NCBI RefSeq assembly: GCF_030264295.1
Contig: NZ_CP127173.1
Location: 1,495,501 to 1,559,500, forward strand
Source: Amycolatopsis nalaikhensis
Lineage (GTDB): Bacteria > Actinomycetota > Actinomycetes > Mycobacteriales > Pseudonocardiaceae
Length of the DNA: 64,000 bases
Direction of reading: 5' to 3'
Shown here piece after piece: positions 43,185 through 51,969 of the stretch. Each line of letters begins with the position of its first letter. Within the stretch, counting starts at the first letter, position 1. The translations under genes were made by a program, and so were the position numbers. The notes below the pieces were generated by a model. That model saw only the letters and a list, made by a program, of their open reading frames with translations, had not been told where the DNA came from and searched no databases.

Positions 43185-43850
43185 GCGACGATCGTGGCAT
43201 ACCCACCCCAGGATCGTCGCGCGAGCACGACGAGCCGGACCGAAAGCAGCACCCAGGCGACCATCAGCAGGGCGCACGGGACGCTCAGGAACAGCCTCGA
43301 GGCGTCGACGACGCCGGTCGCGCCGATCAGCAGCCCGACGGAGGCGAGGTTGACGCCGACGGCGACGGCGATGAGCACGCCGCAGAACCGGGCGAGCCGG
43401 ACGCCGTCGAGGCGGCGGCTGAGCCAGCGGGTGCCGAGCAGGGCGAGCAGCCCGATCACGGGCACGATGAACACGGCGCCGTGGGAGGCGTGCGCGACGA
43501 CCTTGTACCAGTCGGGAGTCGGCGTCGAGAGCTTCGTCCACTCGCCGAAGGTGAGGATCCGCGCATAATCCCACGACACCTGCATCAACGGGACGCCGAT
43601 GACGAGCTTCCACAGCGTGCGGACGCCGCTGAGCATGCCGAGCTCGGCCTGGTAGTCGCGGGCGACGACGGCCGCCGGCCCGAAGTCGGCGACGGCGCGG
43701 CGTTCGGCGTCCTCGTCGGTCCAGCCGCCGGCCCGGTAGGCGTCGGCGGCGTCGTGCAGGCCGTCGCGGGCCTCTTCGAGGAGGTCGGCCTTGAACCGGC
43801 CGCAGCCGTGCAGCCGCCGGTCGAGCTTCCTGGATGTATCCGTCGATCAC
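43181..43850 (-). pseudogene. Permease-prefix-domain membrane protein, frameshifted near the start
   Basis: GTG 43850 (overlapping the PadR stop) begins VIDGYIQE, but the family sequence LDRRLHGCGRFKADLLEEARDGLHDAADAYRAGG continues in another frame, which then runs to 43181 through four membrane helices (VIGVPLMQVSW, VFIVPVIGLLALLG, FCGVLIAVAVGVNLAS, FLSVPCALLMVAW). The shift is at GAGCTTC (43823-43829, plus strand); deleting one base gives IQELDRRLHG. The N-terminal part is the permease prefix domain, normally paired with PadR regulators. Without correction, translation might begin only at an internal start such as ATG 43636. Confidence 0.7.
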
Positions 43851-44170
43851 GCGCGCCCCTCCAGCACTCCCCCGATGACCGTAGTGAACTCCCGCCACTC
43901 GGCGCGTTCGGCCGCGAGCGCCTGCTGGCCGGAGCGGGTGAGCCGGTAGGTACGCCGTTTGCGGCCGGACACCACGTCCCACTCGCTGGCGAGCCAGCCG
44001 GCCCGCTCGAGCCGGCGCAGCGCCGGGTAGACGGTGCCGGTCGGCAGGTCGAGCGCGCCGTCGCTACGCAGCTGGAGCGCCTCGATGATCGCGTAGCCGT
44101 GGAGCTTGCGGCCGTCGAGCACGGCCAGCAGCAACGCGTCGAGGTGCCCGCGCAAGGTGTCCGCCTTCAT
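43847..44170 (-). CDS. PadR-family transcriptional regulator
   Basis: A 107-residue PadR regulator: winged helix with LLLAVLDGRKLHGYAIIEAL, LPTGTVYPALRRLERAGWLASEW and KRRTYRLTRSGQQAL. It heads an operon with a permease-prefix protein, the classic PadR partner. ATG 44170 has no ribosome site; TAGACT (44184-44179, minus strand) lies eight bases before it, so the message is probably leaderless. Its start is 140 bases from the divergent cydA start, so it could also control the cyd promoter. Confidence 0.9.
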   Translation of the reverse strand: MKADTLRGHLDALLLAVLDGRKLHGYAIIEALQLRSDGALDLPTGTVYPALRRLERAGWLASEWDVVSGRKRRTYRLTRSGQQALAAERAEWREFTTVIGGVLEGRA

Positions 44171-44271
44171 AGGTACGCAGTCTACGCATCCCACCCCGGA
44201 GAGGCTATTGCCGCGGCACCACGAGGGCACCCGGGGATTTCCCGGAGATGACCCGGATCTCATGGATTTGG

Positions 44272-44302
44272 TGGCTACATGTAGCCAGCCTACGTATATA
44301 GT
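44272..44302 (+). promoter_or_regulatory. Operator and leaderless promoter of cydABDC
   Basis: TGGCTACATGTAGCCA (44272-44287) is a 16-bp perfect palindrome. The likely -10 TATAGT (44297-44302) is eight bases before ATG 44311, so the transcript would be nearly leaderless, and the palindrome covers the -35 position. A repressor bound here would block the promoter. The sequence does not resemble the Rex site (TGTGAAN6TTCACA). The PadR protein encoded on the other side of the gap is a candidate. Confidence 0.5.
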
Positions 44303-44310
44303 CGGGCGCC

Positions 44311-45471
44311 ATGGACGCACTCCCGGTCGCGAGACTCCAGTTCGCGACGACGACATCGCTGCACTTCCTGTTCGTGCTGCTCACACTGGGGTTGGTCACG
44401 CTGGTGGCCGTGATGCAGACGCGCTGGGCGCTCGGCGGCAAGCCCGAGCTGCTGCGGATGACCCGCTTCTGGGGCCGCCTGTACGTGATCAATTACGCGC
44501 TGGGCATCGTGACCGGAATCGTGATGGAATTCCAGTTCGGGCTGACCTGGACCGGCCTTTCCACGTTCGCGGGCGACGTCTTCGGCGCGCCGCTGGCCAT
44601 TGAGACGCTGGTCGCGTTCTTCCTCGAGTCGACCTTCCTCGGCCTGTGGATCTTCGGCTTCGGGCGGATGCCCGAGTGGCTGCACCTGACGCTGATCTGG
44701 CTGGTCACGCTGACCGCGTACGCGTCGGCGCTGTTCATCATGCTGGCCAACTCGTTCCTGCAGAACCCGGTCGGCAGCCGCATCGAGAACGGGACGCTGC
44801 ACCTCGACGACTTCGGCGCGCTGTTCTCGAACCCGGCGCTGGTCGCTTCGCTCCCGCACGTGGTGAGCGCGGCCATCCTGACCGGCGGGTTCTTCGTCGT
44901 CGGCGTCAGCGCCTACCACTTCCTCAAGCGCACGCCCGAGGTCGAGTTCTTCCGCCGGTCGATGCGGCTCGGCGTGGTCGCCGCCCTCATCGGCTCGATC
45001 TTCGTGGTCAACCAGGGCTTCGCGCAGTTCGGCAAGCTCAAGGCGTACCAACCGGACAAGCTGCAGGAAACCGCGGTGGGCGCGCCGCTCGGGGCGATGA
45101 TCACGCTCGGGTTCGTCATGTTCCTCTGCGCGATCCTCGGCACGCTGCTGCTGTTCCGGAACTGGGTCACGAAAGCGCGGTTCCTGCACTACCTGATGGT
45201 CGCGGCGATCCCGCTGCCGTTCGCGGCGGCGATCATGGGCTGGCTGGTGCGCGAGCTCGGCCGCCAGCCGTGGCTGGTCTGGGGGAAGCTGCGCACCGCC
45301 GACGCGATCGCGGACGTCCCGGCCGGCCAGATCCTGTTCTCCTTCATCGCTTTCTCGCTGCTGTTCGCCGCGCTCGCGGTGGCCGACTGGGTGCTCATGG
45401 CGCGGGTCGCCAAGCGCGGCCCGGAGCCGGTCGAAGAGCCGGCCGAGCGGCCCGTCCTGAGCGGAGTCTGA
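44311..45471 (+). CDS. cydA: Cytochrome bd quinol oxidase subunit I, short form
   Basis: A 386-residue CydA. Haem b595 ligand His18 (SLHFLF), haem b558 ligand His183 (PHVVSAA), conserved acids Glu98 and Glu106 (IETL, FLEST) and GRQPW near residue 325 are all present. It reduces oxygen to water with quinol electrons, without pumping protons. The protein is clearly shorter than the usual 450-520 residues, and the Q-loop region (about 230-270, NQGFAQFGKLKAYQPDKLQ) is brief, so quinol binding may differ. No ribosome site; see the promoter at 44272. Confidence 0.92.
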   Translation: MDALPVARLQFATTTSLHFLFVLLTLGLVTLVAVMQTRWALGGKPELLRMTRFWGRLYVINYALGIVTGIVMEFQFGLTWTGLSTFAGDVFGAPLAIETLVAFFLESTFLGLWIFGFGRMPEWLHLTLIWLVTLTAYASALFIMLANSFLQNPVGSRIENGTLHLDDFGALFSNPALVASLPHVVSAAILTGGFFVVGVSAYHFLKRTPEVEFFRRSMRLGVVAALIGSIFVVNQGFAQFGKLKAYQPDKLQETAVGAPLGAMITLGFVMFLCAILGTLLLFRNWVTKARFLHYLMVAAIPLPFAAAIMGWLVRELGRQPWLVWGKLRTADAIADVPAGQILFSFIAFSLLFAALAVADWVLMARVAKRGPEPVEEPAERPVLSGV

Positions 45472-45473
45472 CC

Positions 45474-46460
45474 GTGGTGACCATCTGGTGGTGCGTGCTC
45501 GGCCTGCTGACCTGCGGGTACTTCGCGCTGGCCGGCTACGACTACGGCGTCGGCATGCTGCTGCCCGCGTTCGAGGCCGACGAGCGGAAGCGGCGGCAGA
45601 CGCTCGGCGCGCTCGGGCCGTTCTTCCTGGCCAACGAGGTGTGGCTGGTGGCCGCGGTCGGGCTGTTGTTCGGCGCGTTCCCGCACCTGGAGGGCAAGGT
45701 GTTCGCCGGGGCGTACGTGCTGGTCGTGACGCTGCTGCTCGGGCTGGTGACGTTCACGGCGTCGATGCAGCTGCGCAGCCGCCGCCCGGACGCGCCCCGC
45801 GGCGCCTGGACGGCGGGCATCGTCGGCGGCGCGCTGGTGACGGCGTTGTCGTGGGGGCTGTTCCTCGGCAACCTGGTCGTCGGCCTGCCCCTGGACGCCG
45901 ACGGTTCGCCGTCCGGGGACGTACTGGCGCTGTTCACGCCGTACGCCGTGTTGTGGGGGCTCGGGTTCGTCGCCCTGTTCTGCTTGCAGGGCGCGGTGTT
46001 CCTCGCGGTGCGGGCGCCGGCCGAGCTGACCGGCCGCGCGGTGCGGCTGGCACGGGCCTTCTCGGGGCCGGTCCTGGCATTCCTGGTGATCGCGACGGCG
46101 TGGGGGTTCTTCGCCCTCGACGGCGTGACGGCGCTCGGCGTGGGGGCGGTCGTGCTGGCGTTCGCCGCGTTCGCCGTCACCCACTTCGGCTTGGTGGCGC
46201 GCCGGTACCGGGTGTCGCTGGTCGGCGCGATGGTGCTCGCGGCGTGCCCGGCACTGCTCGTCGGCACGCTGCGGTTTCCGACCGTGCTGGTCTCGTCGGG
46301 CTACGCGCTGACGGTGGACCAGGCGGCGACGGCATCGGGGACGTTCTCGGTGCTGGCGTGGTTCGCGCCGCCGTCGGTCCTGGTGCTGCTGGTGGTCCAG
46401 TGGCTGACGTGGCGCGCGCACCGGCGTCCGGTCGACCAGCGTTCGCTGCTGCACTTCTAG
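45474..46460 (+). CDS. cydB: Cytochrome bd quinol oxidase subunit II
   Basis: A 328-residue CydB with eight to nine membrane helices and the family start (WWCVLGLLTCGYFALAGYDYGVGMLLP) and GPFFLANEVWLVA motif. It binds and shields the haem pair of CydA. GTG 45474 (or 45477) lies two bases after the cydA stop. Followed by cydD nine bases later. Confidence 0.93.
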   Translation: MVTIWWCVLGLLTCGYFALAGYDYGVGMLLPAFEADERKRRQTLGALGPFFLANEVWLVAAVGLLFGAFPHLEGKVFAGAYVLVVTLLLGLVTFTASMQLRSRRPDAPRGAWTAGIVGGALVTALSWGLFLGNLVVGLPLDADGSPSGDVLALFTPYAVLWGLGFVALFCLQGAVFLAVRAPAELTGRAVRLARAFSGPVLAFLVIATAWGFFALDGVTALGVGAVVLAFAAFAVTHFGLVARRYRVSLVGAMVLAACPALLVGTLRFPTVLVSSGYALTVDQAATASGTFSVLAWFAPPSVLVLLVVQWLTWRAHRRPVDQRSLLHF

Positions 46461-46469
46461 GGGGACGTC

Positions 46470-48029
46470 GTGCCTGCGCTGCCCGGACTCCGGCCGTACC
46501 TGGTGGTTTTGACGTTGTTGGGCGTGGCCTCGGCGGTCGCCGTGCTGCTCCAGGCCGAGGGGCTCGCGACCTTGCTCACTGGCGGTGGTGTCTCACTGTT
46601 CCTGGTCGTGGCGATCGCGTCGCGGGTCGTGCTCGCGTTCTCGCATTCCGTCCTGAGTGGACGGTTCGCGGCGGCCGTGCGCGGCGGCCTGCGGCGCCGG
46701 TTGCTCGACTCACGCGCCGACCGCGCGGGCGTCGTCGCGACGCAGGTGACGCGCGGGGTCGACGCCACCGACAGCTACCTGACGGGGTACCTGCCGTCAC
46801 TGGTGGTGTCGGTCGTGGTGCCGATCGCGGTAGTGGTGCGGCTCTTCACGACGGACGTGACGTCGGCGGTGGTGGTCCTGGCGACATTGCCGCTGATCCC
46901 GGTGTTCGCGATCCTGGTCGGCAAGCACACGGCGGCGCGGACCGCCCGGCAGTGGGGCCTGCTCCTGCGGCTCGGCGGGCACTTCCTCGACGTCGTCCGC
47001 GGGCTCGGGACGCTCAAGGTGTTCGGCCGGGCTTCGGCGCAGGCTCGTTCGGTTCAAGCCATGGCCGACGCGCATGCCGACGCCACCATGAAGACGTTGC
47101 GGGTGGCGTTCCTGTCGTCGCTGGTGCTGGAGCTGGTCGCGACGCTTTCGGTGGCGCTGGTGGCCGTGCCGATCGGGTTCCGGCTGCTCTCCGGAGGTCT
47201 CGACGCGCGGACCGCGTTGCTGATCCTCGTCCTGGCGCCGGAGGCGTACTTGCCGCTGCGGGCCGCGGGCGCGAAGTTCCACGCGGCGGCCGAGGGGTTG
47301 ACGGCGTTGCGGGAGGCGCTCGCGGTGCCGGTGGTCCCTTCGCTCTCCGGGGCCCGGTGCCGTCGCCGGGGCGCTCCTTCGCTGGTTCTCGAACGCGTTT
47401 CGGTCTCTTACGACGGGGTTCCGGCTTTGTCCGATGTGGACTTGTCGGTGCCCGCCGGTTCGCGGGTCGCCTTGGTGGGGCCGAGCGGGTCCGGGAAGAG
47501 CACCTTGCTGGCCGTGCTGCTCGGGTTCGTGACGCCGTCTTCGGGGCGGGTGCTGGTCGACGGGGTGGACCTGCGGACGTTGTCGCCCGCCGACTGGCTG
47601 GCCGACGTCGCCTGGGTCCCGCAGCGGCCCACGTTGTTCCGGGGGTCGTTGGAGTCGAACATCGCCTTGGGTGTTTCCGCGGATGTTCCCGCCGCGGCGC
47701 GGGCGGCGGCTTTGGACTCGGTGGCCGGTGGGTTGCCTTCGGGGTACGGGACGCCGGTGGGAGAGCTGGGTGAGGTCCTGTCGGCCGGTCAGCGGCAGCG
47801 GGTCGGGTTGGCGCGGGCGTTGGCCCGGACTTCAGCTGGGTTGGTGTTGCTGGACGAGCCGACCGCTCGGCTGGATTCGCGTACCGAGGCGGCGGTTCTT
47901 TCGGCTACCCGGCGGATGTTGCCCGGGCGGACCGCTGTCTTGGTCGCTCATCGTCCGGCGATGGTTTCGCTCGCCGAGCGGGTCGTGTCGCTGCGGGACG
48001 GGCGCGTTTGTGCGGAGGTGGCCGCGTGA
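46470..48029 (+). CDS. cydD: ABC exporter CydD (cytochrome bd assembly)
   Basis: A 519-residue half-transporter: six membrane helices (about 1-290) and an ABC ATPase with Walker A GPSGSGKST (about 335), signature LSAGQRQRVGLARAL and Walker B LVLLDEPTARLD. With CydC it exports thiols such as cysteine or glutathione, or carries haem, needed for cytochrome bd assembly. GTG 46470 has GGGGG upstream. Base use in the ATPase half shows more T than its neighbours (for example tttcggtctcttacgacggg), a mild local shift. Its stop overlaps the cydC start. Confidence 0.9.
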   Translation: MPALPGLRPYLVVLTLLGVASAVAVLLQAEGLATLLTGGGVSLFLVVAIASRVVLAFSHSVLSGRFAAAVRGGLRRRLLDSRADRAGVVATQVTRGVDATDSYLTGYLPSLVVSVVVPIAVVVRLFTTDVTSAVVVLATLPLIPVFAILVGKHTAARTARQWGLLLRLGGHFLDVVRGLGTLKVFGRASAQARSVQAMADAHADATMKTLRVAFLSSLVLELVATLSVALVAVPIGFRLLSGGLDARTALLILVLAPEAYLPLRAAGAKFHAAAEGLTALREALAVPVVPSLSGARCRRRGAPSLVLERVSVSYDGVPALSDVDLSVPAGSRVALVGPSGSGKSTLLAVLLGFVTPSSGRVLVDGVDLRTLSPADWLADVAWVPQRPTLFRGSLESNIALGVSADVPAAARAAALDSVAGGLPSGYGTPVGELGEVLSAGQRQRVGLARALARTSAGLVLLDEPTARLDSRTEAAVLSATRRMLPGRTAVLVAHRPAMVSLAERVVSLRDGRVCAEVAA

Positions 48030-49618
48030 ACCTCTGGGCCGTGTCGAAAAAGGACACTATCCGCCTGCTCCGCGCCGCGCTCCTCGGCGCCGGGGCCGAA
48101 CTCGCCGCCCTCGCCCTCATGGCCACCGCCGCCTGGCTGCTGCTCCGCGCCGCCGAACGGCCGCCGCTCGCCGCGCTCACCGTCGCCATCGTCGCCGTCC
48201 GGGCCCTCGCCCTCCTCCGCGGCGGCCTCCGGTACGCCGAACGCCTCGCCGGGCACGAAGTCGTCCTGCGGTGGCTCAGCCTCCTCCGCACCCGCGTCTA
48301 CCAGGCCCTCGTCCCCGGGACCCGGTTCTCCGGCGGGGACCTCGTCACCCGGCTCGTGTCCGACGTGGACGCTCTGCAGGACGCCGTCCTGCGGTGGCTG
48401 CTGCCCGCGGGTGTCGCCACCATCGTCGGGGCCACCGCGGTCGCGGTCACCGCCACCGCCTCCGTGGCCGCCGCCGGGGCGCTCGCCGTCGGGTTGCTCG
48501 TCGCCGGGGTCCTGCTGCCCTGGTGCGTCGTCCGGGTCACCGCCCGCGCCGCCGCCGAGAACGCCCCGAAACGCGCTGAGCTGGCCGAACGTGCCGTCGA
48601 ACTCGTCACCGGGCACTGGGAACTCGTCGCCGCGGGCGCGCTCGACGAACACCGCGCCCGGGCCGCGGACGTCGTCGGCCACCTCGAAGACAGCGATCGG
48701 AAGGCCTCGGGCCAGACGGCGTTACTGAGCGCCGCCGGGGTGCTCGTCCAGCTGCTCACCACCGTCGCCGTCGCACTGCTCGCGCACGCCTCCGTGCCGT
48801 GGACCGCCGCGCTCACCCTCGCCGCGCTCACGACCTTCGAGGTCGTCCTCCCCCTGGTCGGCGCCGCCAAACGGGTTCCCGAGATCCGCGAATCGGCCGC
48901 GCGCGTCCGGGCCGTGCTCGCCGAACCGACCCCAGCGGAAGGCACCCGGCACGCGGAGCACGGGCACTTCCGGTTGCGCCGAGCGACCGTCCGGTACCCG
49001 GGCCGCGCCCCCGCCCTCCAGGACGTCGACCTCGACCTCCCGCCCGGCAAGCGCGTCGGGATCCTCGGGCCCAGCGGCGCCGGGAAGACCACGCTCCTCC
49101 GGCTGCTCCTCGGCTTCGAGAGGCCGACGTCCGGCAGCGTCACCCTCGACGGCCACCCGCTCGCCGAGTACGCCGACCTGCCGAAGACCATCTCGGGCGC
49201 CGAAGCCGACGCCCACGTCTTCCACACGACCGTCCGCGAGAACCTCGCCCTGGCCAAGCCGGACGCCACCGACGAGGAGCTGCGGCAAGCCTGCGAGACC
49301 GCCGGGTTCGACCTCGATCTCGACCGCGAAACCGGCCCGGACGGCGAGCACCTCTCCGGCGGTCAGCGGCAGCGGCTCGTCCTGGCGCGCGCGGTGCTCG
49401 CGGCCCCGGACGTCCTCGTGCTCGACGAACCCGTCGAAGGCCTCGACCCCGCCCACGGCGACGCCGTCCTCAAGCGGGTCCTGGACGCCGCGAAAGGCAC
49501 CGTCGTCCTCGTCACCCACCGGCCCGAGCACCTCGACGGCTTCGACGAGGTCCTCACCCTCGAGGACGGGCGAGCACTTCCCGCATCGGCGGGCGGTCCG
49601 CGACCCGGACGTCCGTGA
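48026..49618 (+). CDS. cydC: ABC exporter CydC (cytochrome bd assembly)
   Basis: A 530-residue half-transporter partner of CydD: six membrane helices, then an ATPase with Walker A GPSGAGKTT (about 350), LSGGQRQRLVLARAV and Walker B VLVLDEPVEGLD. GTG 48026 overlaps the cydD stop (GTGA). The last 21 codons overlap the convergent gpgS gene for 65 bases; the C-terminal GGPRPGRP tail is unusual and may be an extension after loss of an earlier stop. Confidence 0.9.
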   Translation: MNLWAVSKKDTIRLLRAALLGAGAELAALALMATAAWLLLRAAERPPLAALTVAIVAVRALALLRGGLRYAERLAGHEVVLRWLSLLRTRVYQALVPGTRFSGGDLVTRLVSDVDALQDAVLRWLLPAGVATIVGATAVAVTATASVAAAGALAVGLLVAGVLLPWCVVRVTARAAAENAPKRAELAERAVELVTGHWELVAAGALDEHRARAADVVGHLEDSDRKASGQTALLSAAGVLVQLLTTVAVALLAHASVPWTAALTLAALTTFEVVLPLVGAAKRVPEIRESAARVRAVLAEPTPAEGTRHAEHGHFRLRRATVRYPGRAPALQDVDLDLPPGKRVGILGPSGAGKTTLLRLLLGFERPTSGSVTLDGHPLAEYADLPKTISGAEADAHVFHTTVRENLALAKPDATDEELRQACETAGFDLDLDRETGPDGEHLSGGQRQRLVLARAVLAAPDVLVLDEPVEGLDPAHGDAVLKRVLDAAKGTVVLVTHRPEHLDGFDEVLTLEDGRALPASAGGPRPGRP

Positions 49619-50474
49619 CGTCCGGCAGCCACTCCTCGTCGACCTGGACGAACTGCGTCAGCGGCGCGTCCGCCGCCGGGACACCGCAGCGCGCCAGCGC
49701 CGTGCCGAGGATCTGGCGGGACATCACGCCCAGCTGCAGCAGGGACCGGTTCCGGTGCTTGCGGACGCCGAGGTTGACCTGCGCCAGGCCGTCGAGGCCG
49801 TAGCGCGCCTCGGCGTCGAGCAGCAGCCCGATCTCGACGCCGTACCCGGCCGCGAACGGCACCGATTCGAGGAACTCGCGCGTGCCCGCGTACTCGCCGC
49901 CGAGGGGCTGGATCAGCCCGCCGAGCGACGGGCGCAACGCCGAGAGCACCGGCCGCGCCAGCAGCTCGGTGACGCGGCCGCCGCCGCTGCTCTCCAGCCG
50001 CAGCGGGCGGCGGTAGAAGCCCTTGACCAGGTGCACGCCCGGCTCGGTGACCAGCGGGCCGAGCAGCGACGGCACGAACGCCGGGTCCGGGTCGACCAGG
50101 TCGGAGTCGAGGTACACGACGAAGTCGCCGCTGGTCGCGGCCAGCGAGCGCCACAGCACCTCGCCCTTGCCGGGCACCGGCGGCAGGTCCGGCAGGACGT
50201 CCTCGCGGCGGACCACGCGCGCGCCCGCGGCCTCGGCGGTTCGCGCCGTGGCGTCCGTGGAACCCGAGTCCACGACGACGAGCTCGTCGACGACCGAGCC
50301 GACGAGCGGGCGGACCGACGCGACGACGTCGCCCACGGTCCGCTCTTCGTCCAGCGCCGGTAGCACGACCGAAACCGTCCGGTCACCCTTCGCGGTCACG
50401 ATGGCCTCGGGCGTCCACCCGGGCTCCTGCCACGTACGCCGCTCGAACCAACTCACGGGTAACGATCGTGCCAT
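49554..50474 (-). CDS. gpgS: Glucosyl-3-phosphoglycerate synthase
   Basis: A 306-residue GT81-family glycosyltransferase. VVLPALDEERTVGDVV (nucleotide-sugar fold, about 36-51), VVDSGSTDAT, the metal-binding DSD in VYLDSDLVDP (about 121-130) and GYGVEIGLLLDAEARYG are visible. It joins glucose from a nucleotide donor to 3-phosphoglycerate, the first step towards methylglucose lipopolysaccharides in mycobacteria (Rv1208). ATG 50474. Same relative position (tag - gpgS - LOG genes) as in mycobacteria, with the cyd operon inserted. Confidence 0.9.
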   Translation of the reverse strand: MARSLPVSWFERRTWQEPGWTPEAIVTAKGDRTVSVVLPALDEERTVGDVVASVRPLVGSVVDELVVVDSGSTDATARTAEAAGARVVRREDVLPDLPPVPGKGEVLWRSLAATSGDFVVYLDSDLVDPDPAFVPSLLGPLVTEPGVHLVKGFYRRPLRLESSGGGRVTELLARPVLSALRPSLGGLIQPLGGEYAGTREFLESVPFAAGYGVEIGLLLDAEARYGLDGLAQVNLGVRKHRNRSLLQLGVMSRQILGTALARCGVPAADAPLTQFVQVDEEWLPDVTDVRVADRPPMREVLARPRG

Positions 50475-50506
50475 GCTGGTGGCACCGCACCGAAGAGGAG
50501 GACCAC

Positions 50507-51181
50507 TTGATCGCGCTGCTTGTCCGGTTCGTGCTGGGCCCGCTGGCCAGGGCGGTGTACCGGCCCGAGGTGCGTGGCGTGGAGAACGTCCCGCTCACCG
50601 GCCCGGTGCTGCTGGCGGCCAACCACCGCGCCGCCCTCGACACCGGCGTGATCACGTTCGCGACCCCGCGGCAGGTCAAGTTCCTCGGCAAGGCGGAGTA
50701 CTTCGTCGGCAAGGGCGTCAAGGGCAAGCTGCTGGCGGGCTTCCTCGGCGGCCTCGGCTACGTCCCGGTCGAGCGCGGCAACGCCCAGGCCGGGCTCGCG
50801 GCCCTGGAGGCGGCCCGCAAGGTGCTCGACGCGGGCGGTGTCTTCGCGATCTACCCGGAGGGCACGCGCTCCCTCGACGGCAGGCTGCACCGCGGCCACA
50901 CGGGTGTCGCGGCGCTCGCGCTGGCGACGGGGGCGAAGGTGGTGCCGGTCGCGTTGACCGGCACCGAGGGCCTCCAGCCGAAGGGCGCGAAGATCCCGCG
51001 TCTGGCGAAGATCGGCATCACGTTCGGCAAGCCGCTGGACTTCTCGCGTTACGAGGGCCAGGACTACTCCCCGGCGATCCGGCGCTCGGTGACCGACGAG
51101 GTCATGTACGCGATCCTGGAGATCTCCGGGCAGGAGTACGTGGACACCTACCACAAGCGGCCCAGCGAGGACGTCGCCTGA
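50507..51181 (+). CDS. 1-acylglycerol-3-phosphate acyltransferase (PlsC family)
   Basis: A 224-residue membrane-associated acyltransferase for phosphatidate synthesis or a related acyl transfer. The catalytic HX4D motif is NHRAALD (about 44-50), and the phosphate-binding EGTRS follows at about 125. A hydrophobic N-terminus anchors it. TTG 50507 is preferred because GAGGAGG lies five to seven bases before it; the frame extends to 50468. It begins 32 bases from the divergent gpgS start. Confidence 0.92.
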   Translation: MIALLVRFVLGPLARAVYRPEVRGVENVPLTGPVLLAANHRAALDTGVITFATPRQVKFLGKAEYFVGKGVKGKLLAGFLGGLGYVPVERGNAQAGLAALEAARKVLDAGGVFAIYPEGTRSLDGRLHRGHTGVAALALATGAKVVPVALTGTEGLQPKGAKIPRLAKIGITFGKPLDFSRYEGQDYSPAIRRSVTDEVMYAILEISGQEYVDTYHKRPSEDVA

Positions 51182-51182
51182 G

Positions 51183-51899
51183 TCACCACGGCACCGGGCC
51201 CTCGTCGTCGACGAAGGTGCCGGTCGGGCCGTCCGGCGGGATCGTCGCCATCCGCACCGCCGCGACCGCGCCCTGCGCCGGGGTCCGGAACCCCGCGTGG
51301 CCGTTCAGGTCGGTGGCGCAGTAGCCCGGGCAGACGGCGTTGACCAGGATCCCGTCGGGCCGCAGCTCCCTCGCGTACTGCAGGGTCAACGACGTCAACG
51401 CGGTCTTCGACGGGGTGTAACCGGCGGAAATCGGCAGCTCGACGGCGGGATCGGCGTTCCGGGCCAGCGACGCGGCGCTGCTGGAGACGTTGACGATGCG
51501 CGGCGCTTTCGACCGGCGCAGCAGCGGCAGCAGCGCGTTCGTCACCGTGACGACGCCGAAGAAGTTCGTCTCGAAGATCGTGCGCAGCGTGCCCAGGTCG
51601 GCCGTGCTGGGGCTCTGGTGTGCCAGGTCGGTGCCCGGTGGGCGGGCGATGGCGGCGTTGTTGACCAGCACGTCGAGCCGCCGGTAGCGCTCTTCGAGTG
51701 AGGACGCCGCCGCCGCGACCGAGGCGGGATCGGTGACGTCGAGGACCACCGAATCCGCGCCCAGCTCCGCGGCCGCCTTCTCGCCCAGTTCCGCGTTGCG
51801 GGCGCCGATGACGACGGTGTGCCCGAGGGCGGCGAGCTGGGCGGCGATCTCGCGGCCGATGCCCTTGTTCGCGCCGGTGACCAGAGTGATTTCGTTCAT
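51183..51899 (-). CDS. Short-chain dehydrogenase/reductase
   Basis: A 238-residue classical SDR: NAD(P)-binding TGANKGIG (8-15), NNAAIA (about 84-89), catalytic Ser in VNVSSSAASL, and Tyr-Lys in YTPSKTAL (about 167-174). Substrate unknown. ATG 51899 is divergent from a LysR gene with a palindromic site in between, so it is probably that regulator's target. Confidence 0.92.
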   Translation of the reverse strand: MNEITLVTGANKGIGREIAAQLAALGHTVVIGARNAELGEKAAAELGADSVVLDVTDPASVAAAASSLEERYRRLDVLVNNAAIARPPGTDLAHQSPSTADLGTLRTIFETNFFGVVTVTNALLPLLRRSKAPRIVNVSSSAASLARNADPAVELPISAGYTPSKTALTSLTLQYARELRPDGILVNAVCPGYCATDLNGHAGFRTPAQGAVAAVRMATIPPDGPTGTFVDDEGPVPW

Positions 51900-51938
51900 G
51901 GCTCCAGCACACCAGCGGGCGCCTCGCGCGAGCCAACA

Positions 51939-51953
51939 CCGATGCCGCATCGG
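51939..51953. promoter_or_regulatory. LysR-type operator between SDR and LysR genes
   Basis: CCGATGC-C-GCATCGG is a perfect palindrome with seven-base arms, centred in the 70-base gap between the divergent SDR and LysR starts. Position and size fit a LysR recognition site. Confidence 0.5.
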
Positions 51954-51969
51954 CCGATACTCTGGCGGT

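Noticed and set aside
44272..44287. Rex operator upstream of cydA
   Set aside because: The palindrome lacks the TGTGA/TCACA half-sites of Rex.
46470..48029. Horizontal transfer of cydD because of its more T-rich codons
   Set aside because: The shift is mild, limited mainly to the 3' half, and the gene overlaps cydC within a normal cydABDC operon.
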